A stretch of 36,150 nt of DNA, taken from assembly GCA_013152355.1 (NCBI GenBank), contig JAADGO010000021.1, forward strand, positions 1-36,150. The letters are read 5' to 3'. Under the pieces are notes generated by a model, which ran no database searches, was not told the origin of the DNA, and was given only the letters and a program-made list of their open reading frames with translations. The position numbers and the translations under genes were made by a program. Positions 19,133 to 27,851 of the stretch are shown one piece after another. The stretch is from Chlorobiota bacterium. Its GTDB lineage: Bacteria > Bacteroidota > Bacteroidia > Bacteroidales > Prolixibacteraceae. The stretch's first letter is position 1. Each line of letters begins with the position of its first letter.

Positions 19133-20446
19133 TTATTCAGATGTACTTTTATTATTTGCCGGCTTATCATAGGTCAGTGGCGAAGGAGGGAAAAACACAA
19201 ATTTGCCATCGCGCACCTCAGCCATCCAAATTGAGCCGATATCATTCCAGGAGGCATCAAAGATAATCTTGCCGGTAACACCCTTATACCCCTGAAATGT
19301 TTTTAAGTCGGTAAGTACATCGCGGATAAGCACACGGTTAAGGCCTACTTTATGAATCGCATCAATAATAATATTCATTCCGTCATAAGCATGTGCCGCA
19401 AATACATCCGGTTCCATCCCATATTTGTCGTAATAATTTTTATTGAATGCTTGCAAAGCTGAGTCATTCAAAGTTGGATTATACTGGCAGGTAGTAACCA
19501 GGCCTTCGGCATCTTTACCGGCAATTTTTAAAAGCTCCGGCGACATGAGCCTGTCAGAACCAAATATGGGTTGTTTCATACCCATTTTCCGTATTTGTTT
19601 AATAATAAGTGCTGTTTCTTTTGCATTTCCCCAGAGGACAATGGCATCAGGAGATGAATCAATCATGCGTTGGATTTGGGTGGTAAAATCTGTATCACCC
19701 TCGGCATACCGTACCTCAAGAACAAGAGGATAACCAATACGAAGCACCGCATCTTTGAACTCCAGGATACCAACCCGCCCATAGCGGCTGTCTACACGCA
19801 ACACTGCTACCCGGGAATGCCCTTTTTTGCGGTAGATATAGTTTACCAAAGCATAACTACTTTGCCTGTCGTCTGAAATACACCGGATTACCCAGGGAAT
19901 TCGTGTTTCAGTAAGTGTAGGGTCGGGATCCCCGGTATTAACCATGGGTATTTCCAGTTTAAATGTCACTCTTAAAGCAACATGGGTATTTATACCATCA
20001 ATTGAACCCAGGAAAGCCCATACTTTCTCATCGTCCATTTTTACAACCTCATTGGCAGCAGCACCCCATAAACCCACATCGTTATGTGGCATTATTTTGA
20101 AAGGAAGGCCATTATAGCCACCTTTTTTATTAGCCTCATCTACGGCAAGGGTTGCCCCCTGCAGCATTTGAATGCCCTGTGGCACCATTGCTGAGCCTTC
20201 TAAAGGCCCTAAAAACCCAATCCTGACTTCGGTAAGGTCGGTAGGAGGGGCTTTTTCGCGTCCGGCACCGGTAAAAGCCTGTGGTTTATCAAAAAAATTA
20301 ATGTAAGCCTTCTGAAACCTGCCGTATGGTATCATATCATCAGGTGTTTTACCATAATTCATTTTATGCTCCTGGCCGTTTACATCCAACACAGAAAAAA
20401 GTATTGCAAAGATAAAAAACAACAATGCCTGAATTTTAGGTTTCAT
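19133..20446 (-). CDS. LivJ-type periplasmic ligand-binding protein (Peripla_BP_6), intact copy
   Basis: This 437-residue exported protein has an N-terminal signal peptide (hydrophobic residues 6-20, probable cleavage near VNGQE) and a type I periplasmic-binding fold from about residue 70: EVRIGFLGPLEGSAMVPQG, GATLAVDEANKKGGYNG, VWAFLGSIDGINTHVALRV, PDAIVLWGNAKETALIIKQI, AAHAYDGMNIIIDAI and GVTGKIIFDASWNDIG. Relatives bind branched-chain amino acids, amides, urea or aromatic acids and hand them to an ABC permease. No permease or ATPase gene is nearby, so here it may act as a sensor, scavenger or carrier for the cytochrome and propeller proteins of the same block. It lies 14 bases after the propeller gene upstream and is followed by a broken paralogue. 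The ligand cannot be predicted. Confidence 0.9.
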   Translation of the reverse strand: MKPKIQALLFFIFAILFSVLDVNGQEHKMNYGKTPDDMIPYGRFQKAYINFFDKPQAFTGAGREKAPPTDLTEVRIGFLGPLEGSAMVPQGIQMLQGATLAVDEANKKGGYNGLPFKIMPHNDVGLWGAAANEVVKMDDEKVWAFLGSIDGINTHVALRVTFKLEIPMVNTGDPDPTLTETRIPWVIRCISDDRQSSYALVNYIYRKKGHSRVAVLRVDSRYGRVGILEFKDAVLRIGYPLVLEVRYAEGDTDFTTQIQRMIDSSPDAIVLWGNAKETALIIKQIRKMGMKQPIFGSDRLMSPELLKIAGKDAEGLVTTCQYNPTLNDSALQAFNKNYYDKYGMEPDVFAAHAYDGMNIIIDAIHKVGLNRVLIRDVLTDLKTFQGYKGVTGKIIFDASWNDIGSIWMAEVRDGKFVFFPPSPLTYDKPANNKSTSE

Positions 20447-20460
20447 AATATGGTTTTTAG

Positions 20461-21612
20461 TTATTTAAGTTTTTCACCCCGGCATACACCTTTAGATGTT
20501 GCAAGCCAGATATTATCACCTTGTATGTCGACTCCACTTACAAAATTATGAGAAATTGAAGTGGGTGCATCCACTTCTTTTAGCCCAGAATCATTGGTTA
20601 TCAGTATTTTCCCTTTTTTACTGTTTTTATCTTTCTGGTAAGACACCCAGGTATCACCATCAAAACTACTTAATCCCAAATCAGTACAGAGCCATACTAC
20701 AGAGCCATCGGCCTTGACGAAGTTAATAAAGTTGCTGATTAACCCGCTATCGTGGTCAAAATAACCTTTCCAGTGTGTCCCGTCATAACGGCTTAATCCA
20801 AAGTAAGTCCCCACCCATAAGATATCGTCTGCGTAGGATACTCCTGTAGTAATATTATGTACCACGCCATCGTCAGGAAACAGGTCTATCTCCATTTCCC
20901 CATCGGGGTCAGTATAATCCCTGAACCCTTTTGTTTTGGGGTTGTACTCAATTACCCCGCCTCCCCATGCAGCAATCCATATTTTGTTGCCGCCGGCACA
21001 AACTCCATAAGTCCAGGGTTCATGCATGGGTGCATTCCTTTCTGTATAAATACCCCATTCTTCGGTATAGGTATCGTAATGCCCGGCTCCACCACCGGTA
21101 GCCACCCATACATCTTTCCCATCGCAAACAACCGAATAAATCACATCATTGGGGAGGCCACTGTTAAACTGGGTGAAAGTGTAAAACCTGCCTGCCGACC
21201 AGCGAGTTAGCCCTCCAAGAGTACCTATCCAGATATCTCCTGTAAGTTCGCTTACATCAATTGAGATCACCCCTGAATGAGCAAGGCCATCTTCTACGGT
21301 ATAAGTCTTCCACTCATTATTTTCATAAACTGCAAGGCCTGCATTTGTCCCAACCAGAACCCGTTCACCATCTATACGAACACAGAATGCTTTATCGGCG
21401 GGCAATCCGTCTTCCTTTGTAAATGTTTTCCAGTTGCCATAAACAGGCATCACCCCTAATTCTTTTTTTATATCAGTTTTAATACTTTTAGTAGCGGGTA
21501 CTTCTAAATCTGACTTGTTTACATCCGTTGTAAACCCTAAAAAACATCCTCCCAGAATTATTAAAGAAAATATTTTGGCTCCTGCTGCGAATTTTTGAAT
21601 TGTAGTTTTCAT
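20461..21612 (-). CDS. Exported two-component-regulator-type beta-propeller (Reg_prop repeats)
   Basis: This 383-residue protein carries repeated propeller strands of the type found in the sensor domain of Bacteroidota hybrid two-component systems: WKTFTKEDGLPADKAFCV, NEWKTYTVEDGLAHSGVISI, IWIGTLGGLTRWSAGRFYTF, DVWVATGGGAGHYDTYTEEW, ILWVGTYFGLSRYDGTHWKG and NIWLATSKGVCRGEK. There is no transmembrane segment after the propeller and no kinase, receiver or DNA-binding domain, so it is a stand-alone propeller, not a regulator. The N-terminus is hydrophobic, with LGGC at residues 20-23, possibly a lipobox, though the residues after the cysteine are also hydrophobic. It lies 32 bases after the cytochrome-propeller gene and 14 before the LivJ-like gene. 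Its likely role is an envelope binding or scaffold protein. Confidence 0.85.
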   Translation of the reverse strand: MKTTIQKFAAGAKIFSLIILGGCFLGFTTDVNKSDLEVPATKSIKTDIKKELGVMPVYGNWKTFTKEDGLPADKAFCVRIDGERVLVGTNAGLAVYENNEWKTYTVEDGLAHSGVISIDVSELTGDIWIGTLGGLTRWSAGRFYTFTQFNSGLPNDVIYSVVCDGKDVWVATGGGAGHYDTYTEEWGIYTERNAPMHEPWTYGVCAGGNKIWIAAWGGGVIEYNPKTKGFRDYTDPDGEMEIDLFPDDGVVHNITTGVSYADDILWVGTYFGLSRYDGTHWKGYFDHDSGLISNFINFVKADGSVVWLCTDLGLSSFDGDTWVSYQKDKNSKKGKILITNDSGLKEVDAPTSISHNFVSGVDIQGDNIWLATSKGVCRGEKLK

Positions 21613-21644
21613 TTGCTGATTATTTAAAAGGTCTAAGTGATGAA

Positions 21645-23657
21645 TTAATGGTATTCAGGGTCGTTTTTATAGTATTTTGCATCCCTTAAAGATTTAAGGT
21701 ATTCAACCAGGTCATTAAGTTCGTCTTTCTTCATATCGTTTGCTACGCCATGTTTGTCGTCATTATTAAATTTTGTCCATAATTCTTCAAGCGTGGCGGC
21801 ACGTCCATCGTGTAAATAGGGTGGCGATTCATAAATATTATTTAAATGGGGTACATCTAATAGCATAGGGTCATCTGTTTCAGACAGGGTGCCAACATCT
21901 GTCATTTGCTTATTTGTGAAATATGGTGGTGGGTGGCAGGTTGCACATTGGTTGTAAACCGGGATTTCTTCCCCGTAGTTTGTATGTGTCCGGTAATAAA
22001 TTTTCTTCCCTCTTTTCTGTGCCTCAGTTAAATGCCCTGAAGGGTTATACCTTAGGTTAGGTGGGTTTTTTATGCCGGTAACAATATAGGCAACCAGTGC
22101 ATCTAATTCATCGTAATCAAATGCTTCTGTTCTTGTCAATACCGTTGAGAAACGCATACCATCCTGTTTGTAAATACTTGAGTTTTTCCCATTCCATTTA
22201 TAAGGGGGGGTGTCTCCAATATCACGCAAACTTCGTGTGTTGGCAAGGTTTCTTCCCATATCTGCTCCTGCCATATTATATACAAGCCCATCCTCGTGCG
22301 AATCGGGGTGGCAGGTATAACAAGCATACTGGTACTGGAAAGTATGGCCTGCATTATTGAAAAGCCTGCGCCCTTTGCGTGCAACAGTTATCCTTGAAGG
22401 GCCATTAAGATTTATGGTTTTAATGGTCTCCAGGTTTTCCGTGCTAATAACAGCAATCCTGTCTTCTAACCTTTCGGCAACATAAAGGTTTTTCCCATCA
22501 GGGGAAAGCACCAGCCCTTTAGGGTTAGCTCCTGTTGGGATACGTTTCAGGACATAACGACTGCTGATTCCGAGGTGGTTTGAATAATAATCGAGTTTCT
22601 TTTGAGTTGACTCGGCAAGAAGCGTCCGTATTGCATTAAGGTCAATTACCGTAATTACATCAGCCCCCGAATGACTGATGAAAGCTTTTTGCCCATCCGG
22701 AGTAATGACTATGTCAAAAGGGTCAGGGTAATATGCATTTGGCTCATCTGTTAACAGCTGAATGACCCTGCCCTCATTGCCTTGTTCAATAATCCCAATA
22801 CCATGAGTCATCATCCACCCTTTTTCAACCTGAATAGAAGGGATTAAGTTTTTTGGGCGTATGAGTGTAGCAATAGCCATATCCCCTGATGGCGTAAATG
22901 CTACATTTTCCATTAAATATGCATTGTCGAACATTTTGCGTTCTTTAACCATTTGTGTAGCAGCATCAATTACTGTGAGTTCAGTTATAGGTGGAGTCTC
23001 AAATGGCATGGGTAGTGTTCGCCTGCTGGTTACATAAGCCTGGCTCCCATCGGGGGAAAAAACTGCAGCTACCGGGTTATTCCCTGCTACTAAGCGTTTT
23101 ATTTCAGTTTTAGTTTGCAGGTCGATAATTGAAACCTCAGATGAATACGAATCGACAACATAAAGGAATTTTTTATCGGGGCTGAATGCAAGTTCGGCCG
23201 GGCCGCTCCCGGTTTTCAGGGTATCAACTACTTTTAATAAAGAGAGGTCGATCTCATATACATTATCAGCCCACTGGTTACTGACAAAAGCTGTATTCCC
23301 GTCACTTTTTATTGCAACACTATGAGGCCTCTCTCCAACAGCTATTTTGCCTGTAACTTTGTTTGTTTGAGTATCTACAACCAAAAGTGCATCCCCATCT
23401 TGTGCAATCACATATAATTTGCTCCCATCGGGCGAAACAGCCATATTGAACGGCGATAAATAGTCTTCATTTATTAATTTCGCAACGATTCCATCTTTTT
23501 GTGTGTATACATGGCATGAAATACAATTCAACGGATGGTCGTCAACAGCAGTCATATAGTTAACATGTAGCCGAGACACTTTATGAACTGATATAATCAA
23601 TAAGCTAATTATTACCAGTCCACCAAGGATAAAAAATAATTTTTTATTCTTTTTCAT
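21645..23657 (-). CDS. YVTN beta-propeller fused to cytochrome-c-peroxidase/MauG-like module, three c-type haem sites
   Basis: This 670-residue protein has one N-terminal membrane segment (residues 7-24) and no lipobox, so it is probably anchored in the inner membrane facing the periplasm. A first haem motif, CISCH, is at 45-49. Residues about 60-430 form a YVTN/40-residue propeller (MAVSPDGSKLYVIAQDGDAL, VAIKSDGNTAFVSNQWADNV, LVLSPDGKNLYVAERLEDRI). The C-terminal third resembles di-haem cytochrome c peroxidase/MauG proteins: CYTCH at 446-450, CATCH at 571-575, and VPHLNNIYESPPYLHDGRAATLEELW, the usual late signature. Related proteins reduce peroxide or oxidise a partner protein; here the reaction is unknown. 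Its start overlaps the haem-propeller lipoprotein gene by 14 bases, which implies coupled translation and probably an electron-transfer partnership. Confidence 0.9.
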   Translation of the reverse strand: MKKNKKLFFILGGLVIISLLIISVHKVSRLHVNYMTAVDDHPLNCISCHVYTQKDGIVAKLINEDYLSPFNMAVSPDGSKLYVIAQDGDALLVVDTQTNKVTGKIAVGERPHSVAIKSDGNTAFVSNQWADNVYEIDLSLLKVVDTLKTGSGPAELAFSPDKKFLYVVDSYSSEVSIIDLQTKTEIKRLVAGNNPVAAVFSPDGSQAYVTSRRTLPMPFETPPITELTVIDAATQMVKERKMFDNAYLMENVAFTPSGDMAIATLIRPKNLIPSIQVEKGWMMTHGIGIIEQGNEGRVIQLLTDEPNAYYPDPFDIVITPDGQKAFISHSGADVITVIDLNAIRTLLAESTQKKLDYYSNHLGISSRYVLKRIPTGANPKGLVLSPDGKNLYVAERLEDRIAVISTENLETIKTINLNGPSRITVARKGRRLFNNAGHTFQYQYACYTCHPDSHEDGLVYNMAGADMGRNLANTRSLRDIGDTPPYKWNGKNSSIYKQDGMRFSTVLTRTEAFDYDELDALVAYIVTGIKNPPNLRYNPSGHLTEAQKRGKKIYYRTHTNYGEEIPVYNQCATCHPPPYFTNKQMTDVGTLSETDDPMLLDVPHLNNIYESPPYLHDGRAATLEELWTKFNNDDKHGVANDMKKDELNDLVEYLKSLRDAKYYKNDPEYH

Positions 23658-25098
23658 TTTTGTTCAGGCTTTTAATGGTGGGACTTTGCTCAGTTTCATA
23701 AGAATCTTCAACAGGAATGGAAACCGGAGGTTTCTTAACAGACAAAGGCACAACATTGTTAGGGGCAAGCTCAGGGTCCTGGTGGCAGCCTACGCAACCT
23801 CGCCGTTCAAACGGGCGAATCCATATCCAGCCTGAGGGCCCATATAAAATATTACCATCTTTATCAAGTGTTTGAAAGCGAATAGGCGTATCTGCAATTA
23901 CTTTCAGGTAAAAAGACCCATCGTCCTCAACAGGGACAATGCCCATACTTTTATCAATACCCAGTACCTCAACCTTAGTAGCTTTTGCATTGTCTGATAA
24001 ACCTGCATCATCCGGTTGTGCTATTACATTAATATCCTGGCAGAGCAGCAGCCCTGTTGATTTTTCCGGGTTAGTATCGTCAGGCAAATTTTTTGGCCTT
24101 GTAAAGGCTTCAACTAAAACAGGCTCAATAACGTAATAGCCCGGTTGTTTGTATATTGGGGCACCTAATGATTTATCCTCCACTGAAAAACTATATAGCC
24201 CAACCGGGCCGGCATCAGAGGGGCGGTAAGAAACAAGCATTCCCCCCGATTGCCTGGGTAAAACAGAATAAAAACTTCCTGTAATTCCTGAAGTAAGGTT
24301 AACCTTAGTAAACAACGGCCTGTTTTGATTAATAGAAATTATATCTCCACTATTTGGGTTACCGTTTTCCCATTCGATAAAGTAAACAAACCCATCTCCC
24401 GTTTCGTAAACCTGGTTATTCAGGATACTGCTACCCGGCCCTTTGTAAAATAATTCGGTTTTTGTACCATTGGGCCTTATTGCCATATACATCATATCGC
24501 CAGGTTGAGGGAACAATTGTTTAGTAAGCATCAATATACGGCCATCATGAAGTACAGTAGTGGTATAGTCGAAATGTGGTTGAAATGTAATTTGACTAAC
24601 ATTTGACCCGTCTAAATCCATGGTATACAAAGCATGTACCGGACCGGTGCCTGTTTCAGGCATTTGCCTGCTGAACACCAAACGGCCACCAGGAAGATAA
24701 GCTGGCCCGTAACAGGATTCTTCAAAATGGGTGATTTTTTTACTGGTTTTGTTTTCCAGGTTCATTTCCCATACCTGCCAGCTATCGTTTTCCTTTTGTT
24801 GTGCTGTGAAAAGCAAATGTTTTGCATCATACGAAATATCGGGGGAACAGGCAGAATAAAAATCAGGGGTCAGGATTATTTCAGGTACTCCTGGTTTGTC
24901 AGGGTTAATTGCTACTATCTGTGCTCCTTTATATTTGTGAGCTATGGCCTTCCCGTGGATGTCAAAATTGCCAGCGGGTACCCGGGTAAAAACAACCATG
25001 CCTTCAAGGGATTGATTCCTGCAGGAATTCAAACACAGGCTGGCTAATCCAATGGCAACAATATAACCAATACGGAAAATGATCTTCATAGGATTCAT
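23644..25098 (-). CDS. Beta-propeller lipoprotein with one c-type haem site, resembling part of hydrazine synthase alpha
   Basis: This 484-residue protein has a lipoprotein signal (SLCLNSC, Cys26), TolB/WD40-like propeller strands at about 30-330 (SPDISYDAKHLLFTAQQ, GPAYLPGGRLVFSRQM), then a beta domain with VPVEDDGSFYLKVIADTPIRF and GWIWIRPFERRGCVGCHQDP, haem motif CVGCH at 435-439. From memory this arrangement resembles the propeller plus middle domain of hydrazine synthase alpha-subunit-like proteins, which occur well outside anammox bacteria; it does not imply hydrazine chemistry here. A short polar tail of about 45 residues follows the haem site, so the full C-terminal haem domain of the true enzyme is absent. 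Its ATG overlaps the upstream stop (ATGA at 25098-25095), and its end overlaps the cytochrome-propeller gene by 14 bases. ATG codons 1 and 4 are both possible starts. Confidence 0.85.
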   Translation of the reverse strand: MNPMKIIFRIGYIVAIGLASLCLNSCRNQSLEGMVVFTRVPAGNFDIHGKAIAHKYKGAQIVAINPDKPGVPEIILTPDFYSACSPDISYDAKHLLFTAQQKENDSWQVWEMNLENKTSKKITHFEESCYGPAYLPGGRLVFSRQMPETGTGPVHALYTMDLDGSNVSQITFQPHFDYTTTVLHDGRILMLTKQLFPQPGDMMYMAIRPNGTKTELFYKGPGSSILNNQVYETGDGFVYFIEWENGNPNSGDIISINQNRPLFTKVNLTSGITGSFYSVLPRQSGGMLVSYRPSDAGPVGLYSFSVEDKSLGAPIYKQPGYYVIEPVLVEAFTRPKNLPDDTNPEKSTGLLLCQDINVIAQPDDAGLSDNAKATKVEVLGIDKSMGIVPVEDDGSFYLKVIADTPIRFQTLDKDGNILYGPSGWIWIRPFERRGCVGCHQDPELAPNNVVPLSVKKPPVSIPVEDSYETEQSPTIKSLNKNEKE

Positions 25099-26816
25099 GG
25101 ATGTACTATTTCAGATTCTTTTATTGTGATAAATTGCCCGGCCTTAATGTTTTCCAGCACCTGGGCCTTCCCTGATGGCCAGATAACTTCAATACTATCA
25201 ACCATTTCATTATTACCGAGGCCAAAATGTAACCTTGGGTCGTTTTGAGAAAGGTACCCACTTGAACTTTTCTTTTGGGTAAATTGTTTGATATCCCCGG
25301 AAACAACTGTTACTCTTGCGCCAACACCATCCCTATTGCTTTCATCTCCAATAAGTAGCAATGATATCCAGTTATTTTGGTTTCCCTTATTATTGCGAAG
25401 CAGTGACCCGGGGCCATTCAGGTTGACAATATAAGCATCAATATCCCCATCGTTGTCATAATCGCCAAAGCATGCTCCCCTGCCTACCAGTTCTTCCTTG
25501 AAGTAACTGCCCCGTTCTATAGAAACGTCAATGAATTTTCCTTCCCCATTATTCTCAAACAACTGGTCTTCCTGCCCATATAGATGTTTCAACTCGCCAT
25601 TCACCTTAAATAAGTCAAGGTCGCCATCATTGTCGTAATCCAGAAACGATGATGCCCATCCGACAAACTGGCCACATGCTACAGCAATCCCCGCATTGTA
25701 CGACATTTCACTAAAAACGCCACCCCCTTCATTTTTATATAAAGAACAATAAACATCATCTGAAACAAAAAGGTCGATTAAACCATCGTTATTATAATCG
25801 GCAAAGTCGACAGACATACTAATTGTTGATTCACCTACCTGGTTGAATGCCACTCCAGACATTATGCCCCGGTCTACGAATTTTTCGCCTTGTTCATTGT
25901 GATACAGGTAATTTACCATGTGGTCGTTTGATACGAAGATGTCAGTAAATCCATCGTTGTCGTAATCTGCAGCACCTACCCCCATTGCTCTGCCATCTTT
26001 ATTGAAAATACCCATTTCCATGGTTACATCCTTAAAAGTGCCATCGCCCTGGTTGTGGTATAATATGTCAGGTTGGCCATCGTAAGCCATAGGGCCAGGG
26101 AATCCATCGGGGGCATAATAATAGTTATATTTAGGGTCGAACTCGATATAGTTGCCAACATACAAGTCAAGGAAACCATCGTTGTCATAATCTAACCACA
26201 CGGCACCTACACTGCACTCATTTCCTCCCACACCTGCTTTTTTTGTCACATCGGAAAATTTTCCGTTGCCATTGTTATGATAAAGGACATTCACCCCGTA
26301 ATTGCTTACATATATATCGGGGTAGCCATCATTGTCAAAATCACCAACTGTTATTCCCATACCATACCCCCGGTCGCCTACCCGTGCTTTTTTTGTAACG
26401 TCTTCAAAAGTACCGTTCCCAAGATTACGGAATAAACGATTTTCAGAAGTTTTTACCGGCGGGTGGTCTTCATTATTAAGGCTTAAGCCCTCGGTAAAGT
26501 TGCCATTGCTTAAATACAGGTCTAAGTAACCATCCTGGTCGTAATCAAGGAAAGCAGCACCACCACCGACCGATTCTACAAGGTTGCTTAAATGGTCGTC
26601 TCCAATGGTGTGAGTGAAATTTATTCCTGAAGACTTTATAATTTCCTGAAAGTAGTCATCGTTTGCGGGGGGGAGGGTTAATTCAGCTTGTTTCGTGGTT
26701 GACGATGAAGATTTGTCTTTTGACTGGCAGGCAAACATAGTTATCACCAGTAAAAAAATGATCAAATTAAAATAAGGGCTAGGTTTAATAAACGTACTTC
26801 TTAGTTTCTCTGTCAT
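25095..26816 (-). CDS. CRTAC1-like VCBS/FG-GAP - ASPIC/UnbV lipoprotein
   Basis: This 573-residue lipoprotein (signal peptide ending TMFAC, Cys30) has the compact CRTAC1 layout. A GINFTHTIGDDH segment at about 63-75 precedes FG-GAP/VCBS blades with DYDQDGYLD, DFDNDGYPD, DYDNDGFLD, DYNNDGLID and DYDNDGDID calcium loops. The C-terminal ASPIC/UnbV domain spans about 485-570 (DGVGARVTVVSGDIKQF, SSGYLSQNDPRLHFGLG, SIEVIWPSGKAQVLENI). Proteins of this type are secreted or surface-bound; in bacteria their biochemical role is largely unsettled. It is half the length of the four big VCBS proteins in the window and is linked by a 4-base stop-start overlap to the haem-propeller lipoprotein. An 87-base gap separates it from the radical SAM gene upstream. 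Confidence 0.92.
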   Translation of the reverse strand: MTEKLRSTFIKPSPYFNLIIFLLVITMFACQSKDKSSSSTTKQAELTLPPANDDYFQEIIKSSGINFTHTIGDDHLSNLVESVGGGAAFLDYDQDGYLDLYLSNGNFTEGLSLNNEDHPPVKTSENRLFRNLGNGTFEDVTKKARVGDRGYGMGITVGDFDNDGYPDIYVSNYGVNVLYHNNGNGKFSDVTKKAGVGGNECSVGAVWLDYDNDGFLDLYVGNYIEFDPKYNYYYAPDGFPGPMAYDGQPDILYHNQGDGTFKDVTMEMGIFNKDGRAMGVGAADYDNDGFTDIFVSNDHMVNYLYHNEQGEKFVDRGIMSGVAFNQVGESTISMSVDFADYNNDGLIDLFVSDDVYCSLYKNEGGGVFSEMSYNAGIAVACGQFVGWASSFLDYDNDGDLDLFKVNGELKHLYGQEDQLFENNGEGKFIDVSIERGSYFKEELVGRGACFGDYDNDGDIDAYIVNLNGPGSLLRNNKGNQNNWISLLLIGDESNRDGVGARVTVVSGDIKQFTQKKSSSGYLSQNDPRLHFGLGNNEMVDSIEVIWPSGKAQVLENIKAGQFITIKESEIVHP

Positions 26817-26903
26817 ATTCAGTTAGTTAGTTAGAATGTAGCGTCTTGGTCCTAACAAAAATAATAAATAATTAAGATCATGGACAATATTACGACTAAA
26901 AAT

Positions 26904-27851
26904 TTAAAGCGTGCACGAACAATTAACCCGGGGGGGTATTTCCTGGTGCAGGTTCATTTGGGTTAATCTTTTTTTCCTCATCACCAGGCAATTATTGCAG
27001 GAGGAAAAGATGTCAATATCCCAGAGGTCGGCAAATACCGGCCCGGCATTCATTCTAATGCCATATTCAATCACATTTTCTAATGATTTGATGCCGGGTT
27101 GTTCAAAATAATTGCCTGCAGTTAAAGCATCCAGGGCACCATTACCTGACCTTACAGGGATAATTGTAGCAGATGAAACCCCGGTGCCGAATGCATAATC
27201 AATCGACTTTTTTGCCCATAGCACTCCTTCCGGTTCAGAAAGGAACGGAGGACGAAGCAGGATAAACGCACGTGATGAGATTCCATGATGGGCGAGGAAC
27301 CTGACGGAACGTTCGAAGTCGGCCAAATCCATTTTTTTATTAAGCCGTGGGAGTACCTCAGGATGTACTGTTTCAAGGCCTATTGCCACATGTAATTCAG
27401 GTTTTATCAGATGCTGGAAAAGCAAACAATTTTCATTTATAAAACCCGGGTGGCTTTCAACAATAACGGTTTCAAAATGATTAACCAACGAGGCAATTTT
27501 CCCATAGTCATTGGCAGGGATGGCCCTGTTATCAAAAAAACTGCCACTATTATACAGTTTCAGGTGCTTTGTTACTGGCAATTTTGATAGCGCAAACTCA
27601 ATTTGTGCCGGAATGGAACCTTCAGGTATTGGTTCATCAGTTGTGTTCTTCCAAAGGTCGCACATAAGGCATCGGAAAGGGCATTCGCTATTGGTTAATA
27701 AAATAGTTGAAACATTCTCGATAGCCCCCGAAACAGTACGCTCTTTTTCTATGAAATAACCATAAGGCTTTAACGGGTCGACCGGATTTTTCCCCCCACG
27801 CTTAGAAAGAATCCACTGGCCGTCAATTTGTGTATCCGGGAATTTACTCAT
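26904..27851 (-). CDS. Radical SAM protein, possibly of the COG1244/RaSEA-like group
   Basis: This 315-residue cytoplasmic protein has the radical SAM cluster motif CPFRCLMC (Cys57, Cys61, Cys64) that binds a 4Fe-4S cluster and S-adenosylmethionine. LKLYNSGSFFDNRAIP and VAIGLETVHPEVLPRLNKKM are typical barrel segments and, from memory, resemble the COG1244 group, whose archaeal members act with archaeosine synthase. The C-terminus has four more cysteines (285, 288, 311, 313; CxxC and CxC), which could hold a second cluster or zinc. It overlaps the AsnB-like gene by 8 bases, so the two are probably co-translated and may act on the same substrate. The subgroup assignment is tentative and the reaction is unknown. 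Alternatives are a peptide- or cofactor-modifying enzyme for the exported cytochromes. Confidence 0.88.
   Translation of the reverse strand: MSKFPDTQIDGQWILSKRGGKNPVDPLKPYGYFIEKERTVSGAIENVSTILLTNSECPFRCLMCDLWKNTTDEPIPEGSIPAQIEFALSKLPVTKHLKLYNSGSFFDNRAIPANDYGKIASLVNHFETVIVESHPGFINENCLLFQHLIKPELHVAIGLETVHPEVLPRLNKKMDLADFERSVRFLAHHGISSRAFILLRPPFLSEPEGVLWAKKSIDYAFGTGVSSATIIPVRSGNGALDALTAGNYFEQPGIKSLENVIEYGIRMNAGPVFADLWDIDIFSSCNNCLVMRKKRLTQMNLHQEIPPRVNCSCTL

Noticed and set aside
20461-21612. A hybrid two-component sensor
   Set aside because: Only the periplasmic-type propeller is present; no transmembrane helix, histidine kinase, receiver or AraC domain follows before the stop.
23644-25098. Evidence for anammox or hydrazine metabolism
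   Set aside because: Only a partial resemblance to the alpha subunit of hydrazine synthase is present. The terminal haem domain and the beta and gamma subunits are absent, and the rest of the window is ordinary Bacteroidota.
21645-27851. A quinohaemoprotein amine dehydrogenase or methylamine dehydrogenase cluster (propeller, MauG-like protein, radical SAM)
   Set aside because: There is no small catalytic subunit with a quinone-precursor tryptophan/cysteine pattern, and the radical SAM protein lacks the usual features of the thioether-forming enzyme.
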